DNA of 64,000 nt from Mytilisepta virgata (Eukaryota > Mollusca > Bivalvia > Mytilida > Mytilidae): contig JAPWFG010000026.1 in the NCBI GenBank assembly GCA_028015205.1, positions 2,542,001 through 2,606,000 of the forward strand, given 5' to 3'. The notes beneath the pieces are model-generated. The model did not search any database. It was not told where the DNA came from and saw nothing but the letters and a program-made list of their open reading frames with translations. How positions within the stretch are numbered: position 1 is the stretch's first letter; the number at the start of each line of letters is the position of its first letter. This document shows, piece after piece, positions 1-13,309 of this stretch. Made by a program: the position numbers and the translations under genes.

Positions 1-3000
1 TACAATATAGTACACATAATATAATTTGCTATCATATATGAGATACTGTCTTATAGTAAGAAACTTATCTTTGTGAATTATCCATGAAATGTTGACGTGG
101 TCAAATGAGAACTGCTAGATTGGCATTATGGCCGTATAGTTGCACACTTGCAAAAATCTTTAGCTTATTACTTATGACAGAGAATCAACATAGCAAATAT
201 TTTTTTGACTAGTCACTGAATTATGAGAAAGAGGTCAAGACAATCATATTAAAACAGATAAATTGTAATATTTGGGATACCACATGAACAGTAAACTCAT
301 ATATCGATAATATTATGTCTAAAACTGAAAAAGACAAATAAGAGTACACTAGAAACAACATAGAAAACTAAAACCTGAGCAACTTAACCCCACCAATAGT
401 TGGGGTGATCTCAAGTGCTCTGGATGGGTAGTAGCAATGAGATGATTTTGCATCATACATATAGATCACAACTACAATAAGAATGCGTCGGTCCTTAGAG
501 GCCTGTAAAACAGGGCTTGTAATTCTTTGGTGTATATCTTTTGATTTTCTGTTTGTACATTGATGTGGCCATTAGTTTTCTGATTTATATTGTTTAATAT
601 TTGTCATTTCATGGCTATTTCTAACTGATTTTAGTATAGTTTTTTTCTGATTGTAAAGATGTTGTATGGTTAGCTTTATTTCTTTTTCATCATTTTGTTT
701 CTGTGTCTGATTACCAATCATACCTCCCTTTTCGTTTCTTTTTTTTAATAATGACAACAATTTGGTTTCAATTTTCATTTATATATGTAACAATATAAAA
801 CAGTATATATATAATCTCATATTACATCATTAATATTGGTCATTGTTGGAATGTATTCATTTTTAACAATGTACTGTAAAAGTGCTATTTTCTAACAGGT
901 ACTTAGTATTATGGTTATTGTGATATCACTTATTCAAAGGACACAGTTTATTTATAGCCCAAAAACGGTCTAAAATATAAATCTTACAATTAAACTCCAA
1001 ATAGTTCACAATTTGGTTCGTAAATTGGTCGATTTTAAATGTATTAACGCTCAATAAATCAGTTCTTTCATAATAGTACATTACATTCTCCAAATTATGC
1101 CCATTTTGTCCAAATATAATGATTTGGTGCAATTTTCAGACATGAAAGCTTTAGGAAAATTTGGCCACCATCTACAATCCAAAATGTTTTGTAACCAAAA
1201 GACTCACAATTTGATAAAGAATTCATCAAAATAAAAACTTTTCGGAATTGTATGGCAGCCATGGTTAATTATGCCAAACATATAAATTTCAGACAAAATT
1301 GACCAAAAATACAAATAATGTATAATTATGGGGTCATAGCTTCAAGATATTTAATAGTAGGTGCCAAAATAGTATATTTTAGTCTTAATAGAATTATCAC
1401 AAGTATTTCTATTTGAAATTTGTAATCGCTTGACCAATTTAGGGCCATTCTAACCCTTCGTGAACCTCTCTTTTGGTATAATATGTAGTAAATTTCTATT
1501 TGATATTCCTTAAAATATTCACATATACCAAAATACATTTTTTATATTACATTTAACGAGAAACATTTTACATGATCCCATATATTTGATTCAATCCAGT
1601 TATATATATGCTAAGCATACAGTTATAATGACTTTCAAATGTAGGACTATATTATATGAACAGAATTGAGCATTTTATTATTTATTTAGCATATCTGTTA
1701 TGTTTTCAAATCATTTATCTGTATGCTGAGCTAGCATTTGTATAGTCTCTTAATATTCTAAAATGGATTAAAAAGATCACATGTGTTACAATCAAACTTT
1801 GGATTGACCATTAGATAACTTTAAAAAATGTCATAACTGGTATATATAAACATTTGGATTTATTATTGTATTATTCATTGAATTCATGCTATTTCCATTT
1901 AATACAGTTCAATAGACTATCTATACCTATTATTAATAGTAAAAAATGCAAAAAACTTTAAATATATACATTGGACTAACATATATACATTATTCATAAA
2001 AATTAATCATTTATCAAACTTCAAAAAGTTCATCACATCGCATAGCATATACATGTATACATGTAGTTGTACATAACTCTAAACTATATATAACAGTAAA
2101 TAATTTGTGAATGTATCAGTGGTACTTGCTTGCATATTAGTTAATATGGGACAGTCTCTAGAATAGTGAAAGAATCACCATTCAATTTTGCGTTTGATTA
2201 TTATTTTTTTTTTTTTTTTTGTGGGAATGAGCACTTTAAAATAAATAGTGTTTTGTTTAACATTTGTCTGCGGCAAATAAGAGTTTGAAATATTATTAAG
2301 ATAGTAAAAATATTTCCACATATAAATGGAAATATAACTATAATGATAAGAGGGACACAATCCAAATTTTAAATTTATCTGTTTTTTTTTTTTTTTTTTT
2401 TTTTTGGTTATAATAAACATTGTTTATATATTTAATAACATTCAGTTGAGCCATATTAATATTATAAAACGGAAATCACTTTCATGATGAACATACATTT
2501 ACATACAGACAGACAACGGTAACATTGATTGCCCCCATCGGCTTAGCAAAAAGGGCATTAACATTGTAATGACTAGTATAAATGCATTGGGAATGAGAAC
2601 AGCATTATTCATGCATTGACAATCTTGTCTACATATATATATCCAAACAGTAGTTCATAGCATACAGTTTTAGCTCAAAAATCTATATATATATATATAT
2701 ATTCATCCGCAACAACAATTTTTCGGTACGTCATTGATATTAAGGATTGTTTCATTAATATACTAATATTTCTAACGACAAAACATTTTCATATTATTAA
2801 TTTGGATTTAAAAAAAAAATTGAAAACATGAATTTAAAAGAAGCGATAAGGAATTTTATTTTGCACTATATAATGTCCGCGGGTCTATAATTTTTATAGG
2901 TCGGTTATCATTCCAAGACTAATTTAAATATATGCATATATGCAAATAAGCGGGAAATTTAGGCGATGGCAATACACCCGAGGCCCTCACGGTCCTCTGA

Positions 3001-3900
3001 TGTAAAAATATTACAGGACTCAATATAAAACTTCAAAATATCAGAAAAGATGATTCTTGAAATGAATTCACACAAATAATCTGTTTATCTCCGGCGGTGG
3101 AATGATGTAGGCATTGAATTGAAATAACTTTTCTTTTTCTGTATGGATACTAGATAATATTTAAATGCATTTTCAAATAAAGAGCTTGATTCTAAGTTAT
3201 TTTTTTCCCGGGGGGGTTAACTTGAACATTTTATGGCGTGGGGTGCATCGATGAACTTGAAACCCCTATCCGAAATTATCCACGTTATATCGAATTTGTG
3301 ACCCGAAAATATCAAGGAAAGCTAAAATTACATACCCGAAATTATCCAAAAATAATATAAGGCGGTTATCATTATGAGACATATTTATACATTTTACGTT
3401 TATATATTGAAACATTTAATTGTTATAATATCAAAAATTCTCCTCAGTGCTTTATAAAAATATGTAGAAATTTTTAAAATCCTGACCGGAATTCTCTAGT
3501 TTGTCCAAAAATCCAGACCCAAAATCTCCGCCGGCTTTGTAAAATCTTGACCCGAATTTGCCGCACGTCCCGAATCTAAATATCATTGAGTTACCAATAA
3601 CCCTACCCCTCCTCAGAGTTTTTTTTTCAATCATCCGAATGCGATCAATGAATCAGGCAAAGCTTCTACTACAAATTTTTGCTTCCTAAGGCCTTTTCAT
3701 TACTGTTTTAAATAGAGTCTCAACAACGAACAACTAAAAACTTTGATACATCAAATAACATTTACAAAATGTTTAGTAATGCCGCGATAGCTCAGTAAAT
3801 GTGTTTTTAATAATTGGAATTCTATAAATGATTTAAGATTAAAGAAATACACAAAATTATAAATAATTCATCGTATATTAAACAGACAAGCTGTGCATTG
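1..3900. other. AT-rich non-coding DNA without a recognisable gene
   Basis: No supportable coding region. Contains poly(T) runs near 2204-2220 and 2383-2405, a short TA repeat near 2683-2702 and a diffuse low-complexity stretch. The open frames here are short and show no protein-like composition. Confidence 0.6.
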
Positions 3901-3940
3901 ATATTCACACCAAACATCTGCTTACACCATCTACATAAAA

Positions 3941-4189
3941 ATGACAGCTTCTAGCACGGGAACAGATAGGGATGATCACTTCAGTCTATTGTCTTGCGTT
4001 CGCGTCGTCCATGTCACGGTTTTTTTTATCAGTAACTTCACGCCTAAAAAAGTCTTGACCGACATCAACGAAGTGTTGGGACGTTATAAAAAAGTTAAAT
4101 ATAGAAAATACCGAACTCCAGTTCAAGAAAATTCAGAAAGGAAAGTCTTTAAAAAACTGGCAAAACCAAACGCTGGAATACGAACATAA
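3941..4189 (+). CDS. Unassigned short ORF, 82 codons
   Basis: ATG to stop with balanced amino-acid composition (…DRDDHFSLLSCVRVVHVTVFF…, …KKVLTDINEVLGRYKKVKYR…), in a patch less AT-rich than its surroundings. I recognise no family. An overlapping antisense frame is also open (4123-4371), and no splice context or neighbour supports expression. It may be a decayed transposon or a chance ORF. Confidence 0.15.
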   Translation: MTASSTGTDRDDHFSLLSCVRVVHVTVFFISNFTPKKVLTDINEVLGRYKKVKYRKYRTPVQENSERKVFKKLAKPNAGIRT

Positions 4190-4390
4190 CTGAAATTTGG
4201 TCGTTTTTTGTATTCTCCTCCTTTGGTTTTTAGGGGCATTTTCTGGACTGTGTGTCTGTCTGTTTGTCCATTACTTCCTGTATCAGATGAACTTTTTTGT
4301 TTATAACGAGTGTTATGATAATGGTTAACAAAACACGAACATGAAAGTGTGAGCGGATCATAGTATCCCATGGATACATATTTAATTTTT

Positions 4391-4422
4391 AGTTCGCCTC
4401 AACGAAGTTGAGGGGAACTAAT
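4391..4422 (+). repeat. Short hairpin resembling the head of a dispersed repeat
   Basis: TAGTTCGCCTC and GAGGGGAACTA form an imperfect stem around AACGAAGTT. The layout resembles the head hairpins of the module arrays at 49451 and 54961, although the sequence differs. The following ~450 bp contain two copies of a ~30 bp word (CATCTCGGGGAGTAACACAG, near 4653 and 4761). Confidence 0.4.
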
Positions 4423-4879
4423 GGAGTACCCCAGGCGTCCACGTCCGCGTGCACATCTACAGCCAGTTCTCAGTTACTAGTTGACATAGGGTCATATATT
4501 TTTGGTTGCAGGTGCACGTTGAAGAGACTGGCCATGTGATATAAGATGATCACCTGACCCATATTACACGGTTGACTCGCTTTTAAGTATTATTTCAAAA
4601 ATTAATTTTAACATACAAAGTGACCTACAATCATATTAATTGGTGTGCGGGTCATCTCGGGGAGTAACACAGCCTCCCACCAACATTTGGTCACTCTGAC
4701 CTACTTTTACGTCCGAGTTCAATTCTACGATACCAAGGGACCTACTTGGTGTAAGGATGCATCTCGGGGAGTAACACAGCCTTCCACCAAAATAAGTTTT
4801 AGATGAAGACCAACTAAACCTTATAACATGTGGAACATACCAGCTCAAGGTTAACACAAATTATATACAAGAGGACCTA

Positions 4880-5225
4880 GAAGGTGACTGTGAGATCCAG
4901 GTACAGTTGAGCTCAGTTCTAACCTCACTTTAGAACTGTCCTAAACTGTCAGAAGAACTGTTCTAGAATTGTCATCATGACACCTTTGGAACCGTTTATG
5001 ACAGGGTGTGTACTGACATAGAACCATTTATGATAGTTCTACACTAGAACCATTCTGGGTGGTTCTACTCTAGAACCATTTATGACAGTTCTACCTCAGA
5101 ACCATTTATGACAGGGTTGGTTCTACCCTAGAACCGTTCTAGAATGGTTCTAGAACTGTCCTCTCTGACAATACTTGAGAGGTTAGAACTGATCTCAACT
5201 GTACATTAGGACGAAGATCACCTTC
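4880..5225. mobile_element. Inverted-repeat (MITE-like) element with internal pseudo-palindromic repeats
   Basis: Imperfect inverted ends of ~45 bp: the left arm runs from GAAGGTGACTG through GTACAGTTGAGCTCAG to CTAACCTC; the right arm is its complement ending in GATCACCTTC. The interior repeats AGAACCATTTATGACAGTTC-type units that are themselves partly palindromic. It abuts the SWIM-domain ORF remnant downstream. No clear target duplication seen. Confidence 0.5.
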
Positions 5226-5533
5226 TTCGTGTAAGACTTAGAAGTAGACATGTTGCTTCTAGGTCTTACCTTATGAGGATTCGATACACAGAATCAAATG
5301 TTGTTGTCTGGTTCTGTAAATGTCGAGCAGGAGCCAGAGTTGTTGGTGTGTGCTCGCATTTAGCATCCATTGTGTGGTATTCGGGTTTTGCAAGGCATCA
5401 GAACCTCACTTCGTATGGAGTAAGAAATTGGTTTGCTAGTGTTTGTGACGCTGCTGCTTACATTCTGATAGATGCTTCTGACAGTGATAATGACGATGAT
5501 GATATGCTGCAACTGCCATTAAACAGGAAATGA
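5210..5533 (+). pseudogene. SWIM zinc-finger domain fragment, probably transposon-derived
   Basis: Open frame following a stop at 5207; the first ATG is at 5273. Reads WFCKCRAGARVVGVCSHLASIVWY: the CxC...CxH zinc ligands of a SWIM domain (Cys, Cys, Cys, His all present), followed by an aromatic stretch and an acidic tail (DASDSDNDDDD). SWIM domains are common at the C-terminus of MULE-type transposases and related invertebrate ORFs. Only the C-terminal ~100 residues exist and the upstream side is replaced by the inverted-repeat element. Inferred to be a dead copy. Confidence 0.55.
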
Positions 5534-5636
5534 ACAGTGACTTACCAATAATTGATTTTAATAATGATATATAAGATGCAACTGAGAAATAAATATAGAG
5601 TTTTCAATTCTTGAAATATTCATATTACAAACCACA

Positions 5637-6280
5637 ATTTGATTCGTTTGTTGTGAATGTTTCAATCAACAAGCGAAAAAACAGAAAAATAAGAATTTCC
5701 AATAATATGTGATTTTTTCGAAAAATCGTATATTTTACATAAAAGTCCCTTAAACGACCAAACTTTTGATCTATGGTCACTTCTTGAGTTGACATTTAAA
5801 TGAAAAGAAATTCTTTCCAATGAAAAAATAATTTTAAAAAAATTCCAGAAATTTAAGTTTTTTAAATTTTTACTATTTTTGGTCCCAAAGCAATGAATAT
5901 TGCAGCAATTTACTTTAATATGTGTTTTTGTATCTGTCAATTTGATTCTTTTGTTGTGAATGTCAAACTGTTTCGCTCTACAAACCAAAAAATTGAAAAA
6001 TAAGAATTTCCAAAAATATGTGATTTTTTTTTCAATTTTGACGTTTTTACTCCAAAAATCCTACATTTTACATAAAAGTCAATTAAACGACCAAACTTTT
6101 GATCTATGGTCACTTCTTGAGTGGAAATTTAAATGAAAAGAAATTCTTTCCAATGAAAATTTTTTTTTTTTTTTTTAAATGCAGAAATTTGAGTTTTTTT
6201 CCATTTTTGCTGTTTTTGGCCCTAAAACAACGAAAATTGCAGAAATTGACTTTTAAAAGGTGTTTTAGTATCTGTCAGGT
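5637..6280. repeat. Two-copy ~300 bp tandem duplication
   Basis: Two diverged direct copies (about 5637-5937 and 5938-6280) share words such as AAATAAGAATTTCCAA, ACGACCAAACTTTTGATC and AAAGAAATTCTTTCCAATG in the same order. AT-rich and non-coding. Confidence 0.7.
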
Positions 6281-7078
6281 ACTATACAACATGTTTTGGT
6301 TTAATTGATTGTTTTCGGAGACAGGGCCATTTTCACCCCTACGTGAACCTTCTCCAAATTTCGATGTTACAGGTGTCTTCTTTGAGGTCCGCGCTTGGTA
6401 TGTATAAATGATAGAAAAATTGACCACACAACGACGTAGAATGAATTAAATAAATGAATAAAACAAATTCTAGTTTAAATACATTGAAATCAGTTTATGA
6501 AAGTCTTCCCAAAAGATGAAATGTTTATTCCTTTTTCATATGCAACTACAAAGATTCGCGCATGCTCAATCGATTATTTACTAAACTATACGTGCAAAAT
6601 GGCAACAATGTGAAAATCTTAAAGTTTTGGCGAGTAAAATCTACCGAGGATTTTCTAATCTTCTCAAGTTTTATATGATTGTGAACCTCGATATTAAACT
6701 TTGGAAATTGTTGACAGGTCATAAGGTGTACAGTAATTATTATTTAAGCGTAATGAAAGCGCATACACCTTTAATGTAAATTACTTTTATGTCATGCGAA
6801 ATAAAATTATGATTTAATAACAGAAAATGTTGGTGACAAGAAAGTTTGAAGGGTTGTCGTATCGTTGTGGTGATTTTCTTGAGTTTTTGTTGCGAATTTA
6901 GTATGGATGATATTTGTTTATTCGTACGTTCATTTGTAGGATTTGCTAGTTTGACTATTTTGTTTGTTTACATTCTGTACCATGTTCAAGACAAACAGTA
7001 GCAGGAATCAACAATTACTCTCAATTATATTTTTTTTTTTCGAAATATAAAAAAATGTTTGTTGAATACAATTTTTGT

Positions 7079-8000
7079 CACCCCTGCGACGAAAAGTCGA
7101 GAAGACGAGATATATATAGGTATTACTTTCGGGCGGCGACAGCGGTATAAACTTTTTAATAACTTTATAAATAACTTTGCACACAAGATTTTTTTTGTCG
7201 ACAGATACCTTATCGTATAAAGTTTGCCGCAATATACTTGTCTGGTGACCATGACCTTGTTTTCATGGTTTACTGACTTCATAAACATAAATCTGCATCT
7301 AAGTTTCGTGGTTAAATCCATTTCTCAGCAACTGTAATATCTAGGCCTACCATATTTGGTCTATAGATAGTTCTTAATGGGTACATGCATGCAAGTCTGA
7401 CAACTGGCTTGGGACTTTGACTTCAATTTCATGCTTTAGTGACATCACACTTGCATGGTCTAAGCAACTATAATACCTAGACCTTCTATATCTGGTCAAT
7501 AGATAGTTCTTGGTCGGTGCATGTTAGTCTGACACATGCCTGTGACCTTGACCTCAATTTCATGGTTGAGTGACCTGTGTCACATTTTGTAATTGTCCAT
7601 TTCTTAGCAACTAGAAAATGGTCAATAGATAATTCTTAGTAGGCACATTGCAGTCTAACACCTATCTCTGGACCTTGACTTCAATTTCATGCTTGACTGA
7701 CTTTGTCACATTTTCGAGATTAAGTCCATTTCTCAGCAATGTAATATCTAGACCCACCATAGTTGGTCAAAAGATAGTTCTTAGTGGCTATATGTCGGTA
7801 TGGCAACTGCCTTTTGACCTTGACCGCAATTTCATGCTTAAGTGACTTGTTTCGTGTTTTGGGATAATGCCCATTTCTCAGCCATTGCAACTGTATTTGG
7901 TCTATAGACAGTCCTTGGTGGGTACATGGCCGTCTGAGACCTTCGCCTGGTTTTCACACTTCAGTCACATTCCACTAAGATTTTGAATATTGACACTAAA
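7079..8000 (+). repeat. Tandem-module repeat array, family A (pearl-like)
   Basis: Begins with a GC-rich hairpin-like head (CCCCTGCGACGAAAAGTCG) and a GGCGGCGACAGCGG segment. About five ~140 bp modules follow, each with CCATTTCTCAGCAACT, GGTCTATAGATAGTTCTT and ACCTTGACTTCAATTTCATG. Resembles the non-autonomous 'pearl' repeats of bivalves. Open frames across it are by-products of the periodicity. Confidence 0.65.
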
Positions 8001-8049
8001 ACTTGACTGTTGCTAAAAGCTAAGCCTTAAGACACGTGAACTCTTACTG

Positions 8050-8160
8050 AAAATGTCGTCCCGGTTTCGAAAACGCGAAGTCGAAAATGCGAAATTGTTT
8101 CGCTTCTAGTTTTCGCGTTTTCGCCCTATAGAATATGAAGGGCGAAAACGCGAAATGGCC
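8050..8160. repeat. Hairpin rich in TTTTCGCG/CGCGAAAA
   Basis: TTTTCGCGTTTTCGCCCT pairs with AGGGCGAAAACGCGAAA around a ~10-base loop, with further CGCGAAG/TTCG words upstream. Probably a small foldback element. Confidence 0.55.
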
Positions 8161-8199
8161 TTAACCGGCCACCATAACAAAGGAAGTGAAATATCTATT

Positions 8200-9135
8200 G
8201 TTGCATCAAACGAGGATATAAATGAACAGTAAGTAACGAATTAATGTAAAGAAATTGGTAGTAAAATAAGATATAAATAAAGAATAAAATAGATAACAGG
8301 AAAGGTCAACGATGACATACCAATCAATCAAAGCAACCCAACTGACAACTCCAGACTAAAAACAACATTAAAGAGCTCAAAACACAAACATTAACACAAC
8401 AGACTCAAGATAGTCCGACTTGGTACAGACAATGGACAGTGGTGGGGTTAATCCGGTGTTATTGGTACCGAAACTCACCCCATCTATCATGACACTCTGG
8501 TGTATAAAAAACAGTATAAAACCCAATACAGTATGATGACAAAAAGTACTGCAAAATTAGACTGGACGGTACATAATGCACGAAATCGTTTTTAGAATTC
8601 TCACCGTAAACGTATAGCTGTACAGTAACAAATTAACGTATGAATTCTTTCAGTCCGAGATTACACACAATATGTTATCAAACGTAATAGCTTACAAAAA
8701 TTGGGCCATGGGTCAGAGTGTGCACGAAACTTACCCATTCTGCCCGGATCTGTGCTTTACTATTTGAACCTTTATTATTCAACTTAGAAGATCTTCAGTC
8801 TATTCCTCACGTTACAGAATACTGAATTCTCTATTAGATATATTTGTATATACATGATATACATGCAAGTTTATTCTAAAGAAAATAAAACACTACTATA
8901 CTGCATAATACATTCCAATGCCGAAATTCCACAATATTAGTATTTCAAACATATAAACTCCAAAGAAGTGACTATTCAACAGGATACAGTAGAAATGTTC
9001 AACAAACCGCTGTAATTCGATCATTTACTAGTATACGGAGCAGGAATTGCTTACCCTTCCGGAGCACATGAATTCACTCGTGGTATTTGTAGTTCTTGCT
9101 GTTCATTGTTTTTAGTTTTAGTCTATTTGTTGTGA
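8200..9135. other. Non-coding stretch, no gene seen
   Basis: AT-rich sequence. The segment around 8290-8530 has lower AT content and may be an old retroelement scrap, but I see no frame or motif to prove it. Confidence 0.4.
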
Positions 9136-10260
9136 TTGAAGTTGTTCAATTGTCTTCCCGGGTTTGTCCAACGGATTGCGTCCGTCGTCAAACTTCACTT
9201 TTTCATCTTCTCCTCCGAAACCATTAGGCCAAATAGAATTAAACTTGGTAGGAAGCATCTATGTAAGGTCCTTTATGAATATTGCGCATTTCGTCCCGAT
9301 CGAACAAACATGGCCGCCATGGGCAATTGTTGTTTCTGATTGGCTGAGTTTTCAAAAATCTTCTCTGAAACTGCTAGGCCAAATAGAACAAAACTTGACA
9401 GGAACCATATATGGGGGTCCTTTATAAATGTTCCTCATTTCGTTCCGATTGGATTACAAATATGGCCGTAATGGGCAGTTTTTGTTTCTGATTGGCTGAT
9501 ACAAAAAAAATCTTCTCTGAAATCGCTTGGGCAAATGGAACGAAACTTGACAGGAAGCATCTATGGGAGGTTCTTTACAAAGTTTCCTCATTTCGTCCTG
9601 ATCTGGCAACAAACATGGCCGCTATGACAAATTCTTGTTTCTCAATGGTTGATTAAAAAAAAATTCTGTGGAACTACTGGGCCAAATGGAGCCGAACTTG
9701 ACAGGAAGCATCGAGGGCCATTATAAATATTGCTCATTTCGTCCCGATCGGACAACAAACATGGCCGCCATAGGCAATTGTTGTTTCTGATTGGCTGAGT
9801 TTTCAAAAATCTTCTCTGAAACTGCTAGGCAAATGGAACGAAACTTGATAGGAAAGTATATATAATGTTTCCTCATTTCGTCCCGATCAGACTACAAATA
9901 TGGCCGCCACGGCGCAGTTCTTGTTTCTGATTGGCCGATTTAAAAAAAATCTTTGAAACCTCTTGGTCAAATGGAACGAAACTTGACAGGAAGCATCTAT
10001 GGGAGGTTCTTTACAAAGTTTCCTCATTTCGTCCTGATCGGGTAACAAACATGGCTGCCATGGAAAATTCTTGTTTCTAATTGGTTGATATTTCTGTGGA
10101 ACTGCTTGGTCAAATGGAATGAAACTTGACAAGAAGGGTCTGTGGGAGGTTTTTACAAAATTTTCTCATTTTGTCCAGATCATGCGACAAATATGGCCGC
10201 CATGGCCATTTCTCGTTTTTGCCAGGTGAGCGATACAGGCTCAGCCCTCTGAGCCTCTAG
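9136..10260 (+). repeat. Tandem-module repeat array, family B, with Helitron-like 3' end
   Basis: About eight modules of ~140-150 bp repeating CTGATTGGCTGA, AAATGGAACGAAACTTGACA, GGAAGCATCTATGGG, CCTCATTTCGTCCCGATC and ACAAACATGGCCGCCATG. Ends with CAGGTGAGCGATACAGGCTC, a hairpin (AGGCTC/GAGCCT, 10237-10256) and CTAG at 10257-10260 followed by T. Hairpin plus CTRR is the 3' signature of Helitrons. Open frames within it are repeat artefacts. Confidence 0.7.
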
Positions 10261-10262
10261 TT

Positions 10263-11580
10263 TTATTTGCTTCTTAGGTATATTTGTCCCCTTTATCAAA
10301 TTAACAAACTTCATTTCAATAATTAAGCAGCAATAGATCACCAGAAACACCATTCCTTAAGTCAAAATACAAATAAAACACGAATTCGTGAAATCACCAA
10401 CACAGGCATCGCAAGACCATCGGTGAATTTTTTATTCTGATCATGTTCCTGTTCTTTTTTTTTTTTTTTTATCATGAACATGATTGTAACCGGACTGGCC
10501 TGACAATCAACCAGAGCGAGATTTGAACACTTGGATTTCTTGTCAGTCAGTTCGTACACAACCCAGGTTCAATAAAACCAGCCTGACACCAACTTGTCAC
10601 TCTTTGGGGACAAGGGTGAACCACAAAACACTATACAACAACAATGGACCAATGACGATGGATTCAGAGTGTAAGCCAGCATGTTGGAATCTTGTTTTGA
10701 AATAATTAAGATGTGATGATATTATATTTATTTGGTATACCAAAATAAATCAACAATGCATGAAAAATGATAATGTCAATGAAATGGAAAATGTACTAGA
10801 AACATATCTAGTTAAACATGAAAAATGTAAATAATAAATGCATGAAGGAGAGGTGGCATTTTAAATCCCGAGTAATTTTGAACAGTAATGTAAACAATTT
10901 CATTGTCAAATAAGATTAAAAACCCGATTTAGATTTCTGGATTTTAGCCCCATATCTAAACAGATAAAAAAGAGTTGGACCAGACGACTATATATAATGG
11001 AGTCAACAGCTGGGCTGTTGTGATAATATATAAGTCTTTTACCTTCGTGGAAGATATGAATCTGGACAACGTCAAATAGTTTTCAACAACTATCTAAATA
11101 AAATGTAATATATGGTCAAAATGGTAATGGGACAAACTTTAAGCTAAAATCTATTATATTTCCCTTATGAATATCTTTTATCAAACTTCATTTAAGAAAA
11201 TATAGCTACAAGGTTCATCCAAAAACATAAAACAAACCTTCCGATCTGTTAGAAACAGGAAATGATAAATGGTTTTGTAGAATACAGAAATGAAAGGGAA
11301 GTAATCCAAATTTTGAATATAACTCTAATGCTGTCCTGCCACATGATAAACAAAAAGTTGTCAAAATGGCATATCACGATCATGACTTTTATGATCAAAC
11401 CTGAAAATGACAGACATCAACTTATTTATAAATGGTTTTGTTCAACTACAAAATCAATTGATTACCCAATACATTTTGCAGGAAGAATAGTTAAATTCAG
11501 ACATCCTTGACTTGATCCATTTTTTTTTTTTTTTTTTTTTTTGGTAAAAAAAACTATGAATGCAAATGTGCGAATCAAGA
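10263..11580. other. Non-coding stretch, no gene seen
   Basis: AT-rich with a poly(T) run near 10456-10471 and another near 11520-11541. Short ORFs only, none with recognisable content. Confidence 0.5.
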
Positions 11581-11616
11581 AATACATAGGATAGTGTACC
11601 AACTTGGAGGTATTCT

Positions 11617-11760
11617 TTGACAGGTTTTCAACGTCACTTCAGGCTTAGTAGATCTTGCTTTGAAATAACATTAAATGAACTTGGAAATAGAATACAGAAT
11701 GGAAACGAGGAATGTGTCAGACAACAACCCGACCAAAGAGCAGAAAACATCTCAAGGTTA
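11617..11760 (+). pseudogene. Possible PIF/Harbinger transposase fragment
   Basis: The peptide GFQRHFRLSRSCFEITLNELGNRI resembles the F-x-x-HFR-S-x-x-F-E-x-L-x-x-L segment that precedes the catalytic DDE domain in PIF/Harbinger-type nucleases. Only ~50 residues match, the reading frame then turns into unrelated sequence, and no DDE residues are visible. A low-confidence relic. Confidence 0.35.
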
Positions 11761-13309
11761 CCTATGGGTCCTCAACGCAGCGAGAAAATTCCGCATCCGG
11801 AGGCGGGCTTCAGCTGATCCCTAAACAATAATGCATACCATTTCAGCGAAATGGACGCCACGACGATACAAATGAACAAACGAAACAGCAAAAGAAATGC
11901 AATAACGATAAGGAATAAGTATAACGTCTTGCGGGGCAAGTTGTGATTGGTATGGCGCCAGATTATGAAATATTTTCGAACCCAGCAGATCCCTCTTATG
12001 TACACAGGTTAGAGGTTTTGTCCCCTTAAAGATTGACCGTCCTCATATTATCTCTGGTACAGCTATTTTCATAAAACCCCCGAATTTCACGCTGTATTTT
12101 ACATTTACGAAGTTGATGTTTGTCTTTACGTCTGTTCATGGTTTTGATTTTCTTAGTTTTCGTTTTGATTTGTCCGATTTATTTTTTCTGTGTGTAGTCA
12201 TATTACGTCGCATTCGGCGGCATTTCTCATCAGAATTCTATCACAAGACACATTGAGTAATTAATTTATAGATCTATTAAAGACATTGCATTTATAGAGA
12301 AGATTGGTAACCACTCACATGGCTTTCTCGCTGGATTGGAAGATTGTGCTTATATTGAAAGGATAAATAAAACAAAACGGCGATTCGACAAATAGTCATA
12401 GAAATGGCCATGATTACGTAATTTAATTCAGTAAAACTGTAGCATATCACCACTGAAACTAAAAAATAATGAGAATTTCTTATTGCACTGAAAAATAGAG
12501 CTATGACATAATGCACCGGTAGGGTAAGTTTCCCATGAAAAAATATATCAAATTGCCAATGTCAAGAAAATCTATTAAGACCTATGAACTTGCTTTTCTT
12601 TCGACAAAATTTGTGTATTTCATTGACCGGAAAGTTTTTGAATTAAGAAGGGAAATGTGTCTGCAACACATTAATGAATTTTTTGCACCTTTTATACGCG
12701 TTTATGGACTTTCTTAAAATCTCTTTCACCGCATTTGCAAAAACTTATATACAATTTTAAAAGGGTTTCATATCAACTTCTTTTACTGTTTATCCATTTC
12801 TCGTCTTTCCATAGATAAATTGGAAATGCACTGAAGTTGTGCGCTTGATCTTTAAATCCATTTTATTTTTTTTTCTTTTGGAAAATAGACGAAACTAACT
12901 TTTTGTGTTTACAGTTGAACAAGATACCGTTTTTGTGGTCCGTGCATAAGAATATTTACGTAAAGGAATAGGGCACAGTTTTCCTGCCTCGTAAATACAA
13001 CTGAGAATTCCAACACAGAAACGAAAATTGCCAAAATAGTCACAAATTTCGAACACGATTCTTATTCTAGCACGCTAAATAACACATCATAATCACAAGT
13101 TCGAGACGAACGAACGGACAAGGGTAAAACTGAACAGTTTTGTCGTAGCAGTACCTAAAATATTAAATGTACATAGACGATTATATGGCTGTAACTAACA
13201 GTAGTGTCTTGCTACAAAGTGTGATTCTTACCACTACCCAATAAATATCGTTTTCGTCAATTTTTATTTTATATAAGCTCAATGCGGAATAAACTAAAAT
13301 GACGAGACA

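Noticed and set aside
9136..10132. Several short ORFs on both strands
   Set aside because: They track the ~145 bp repeat modules and carry no independent coding signal.
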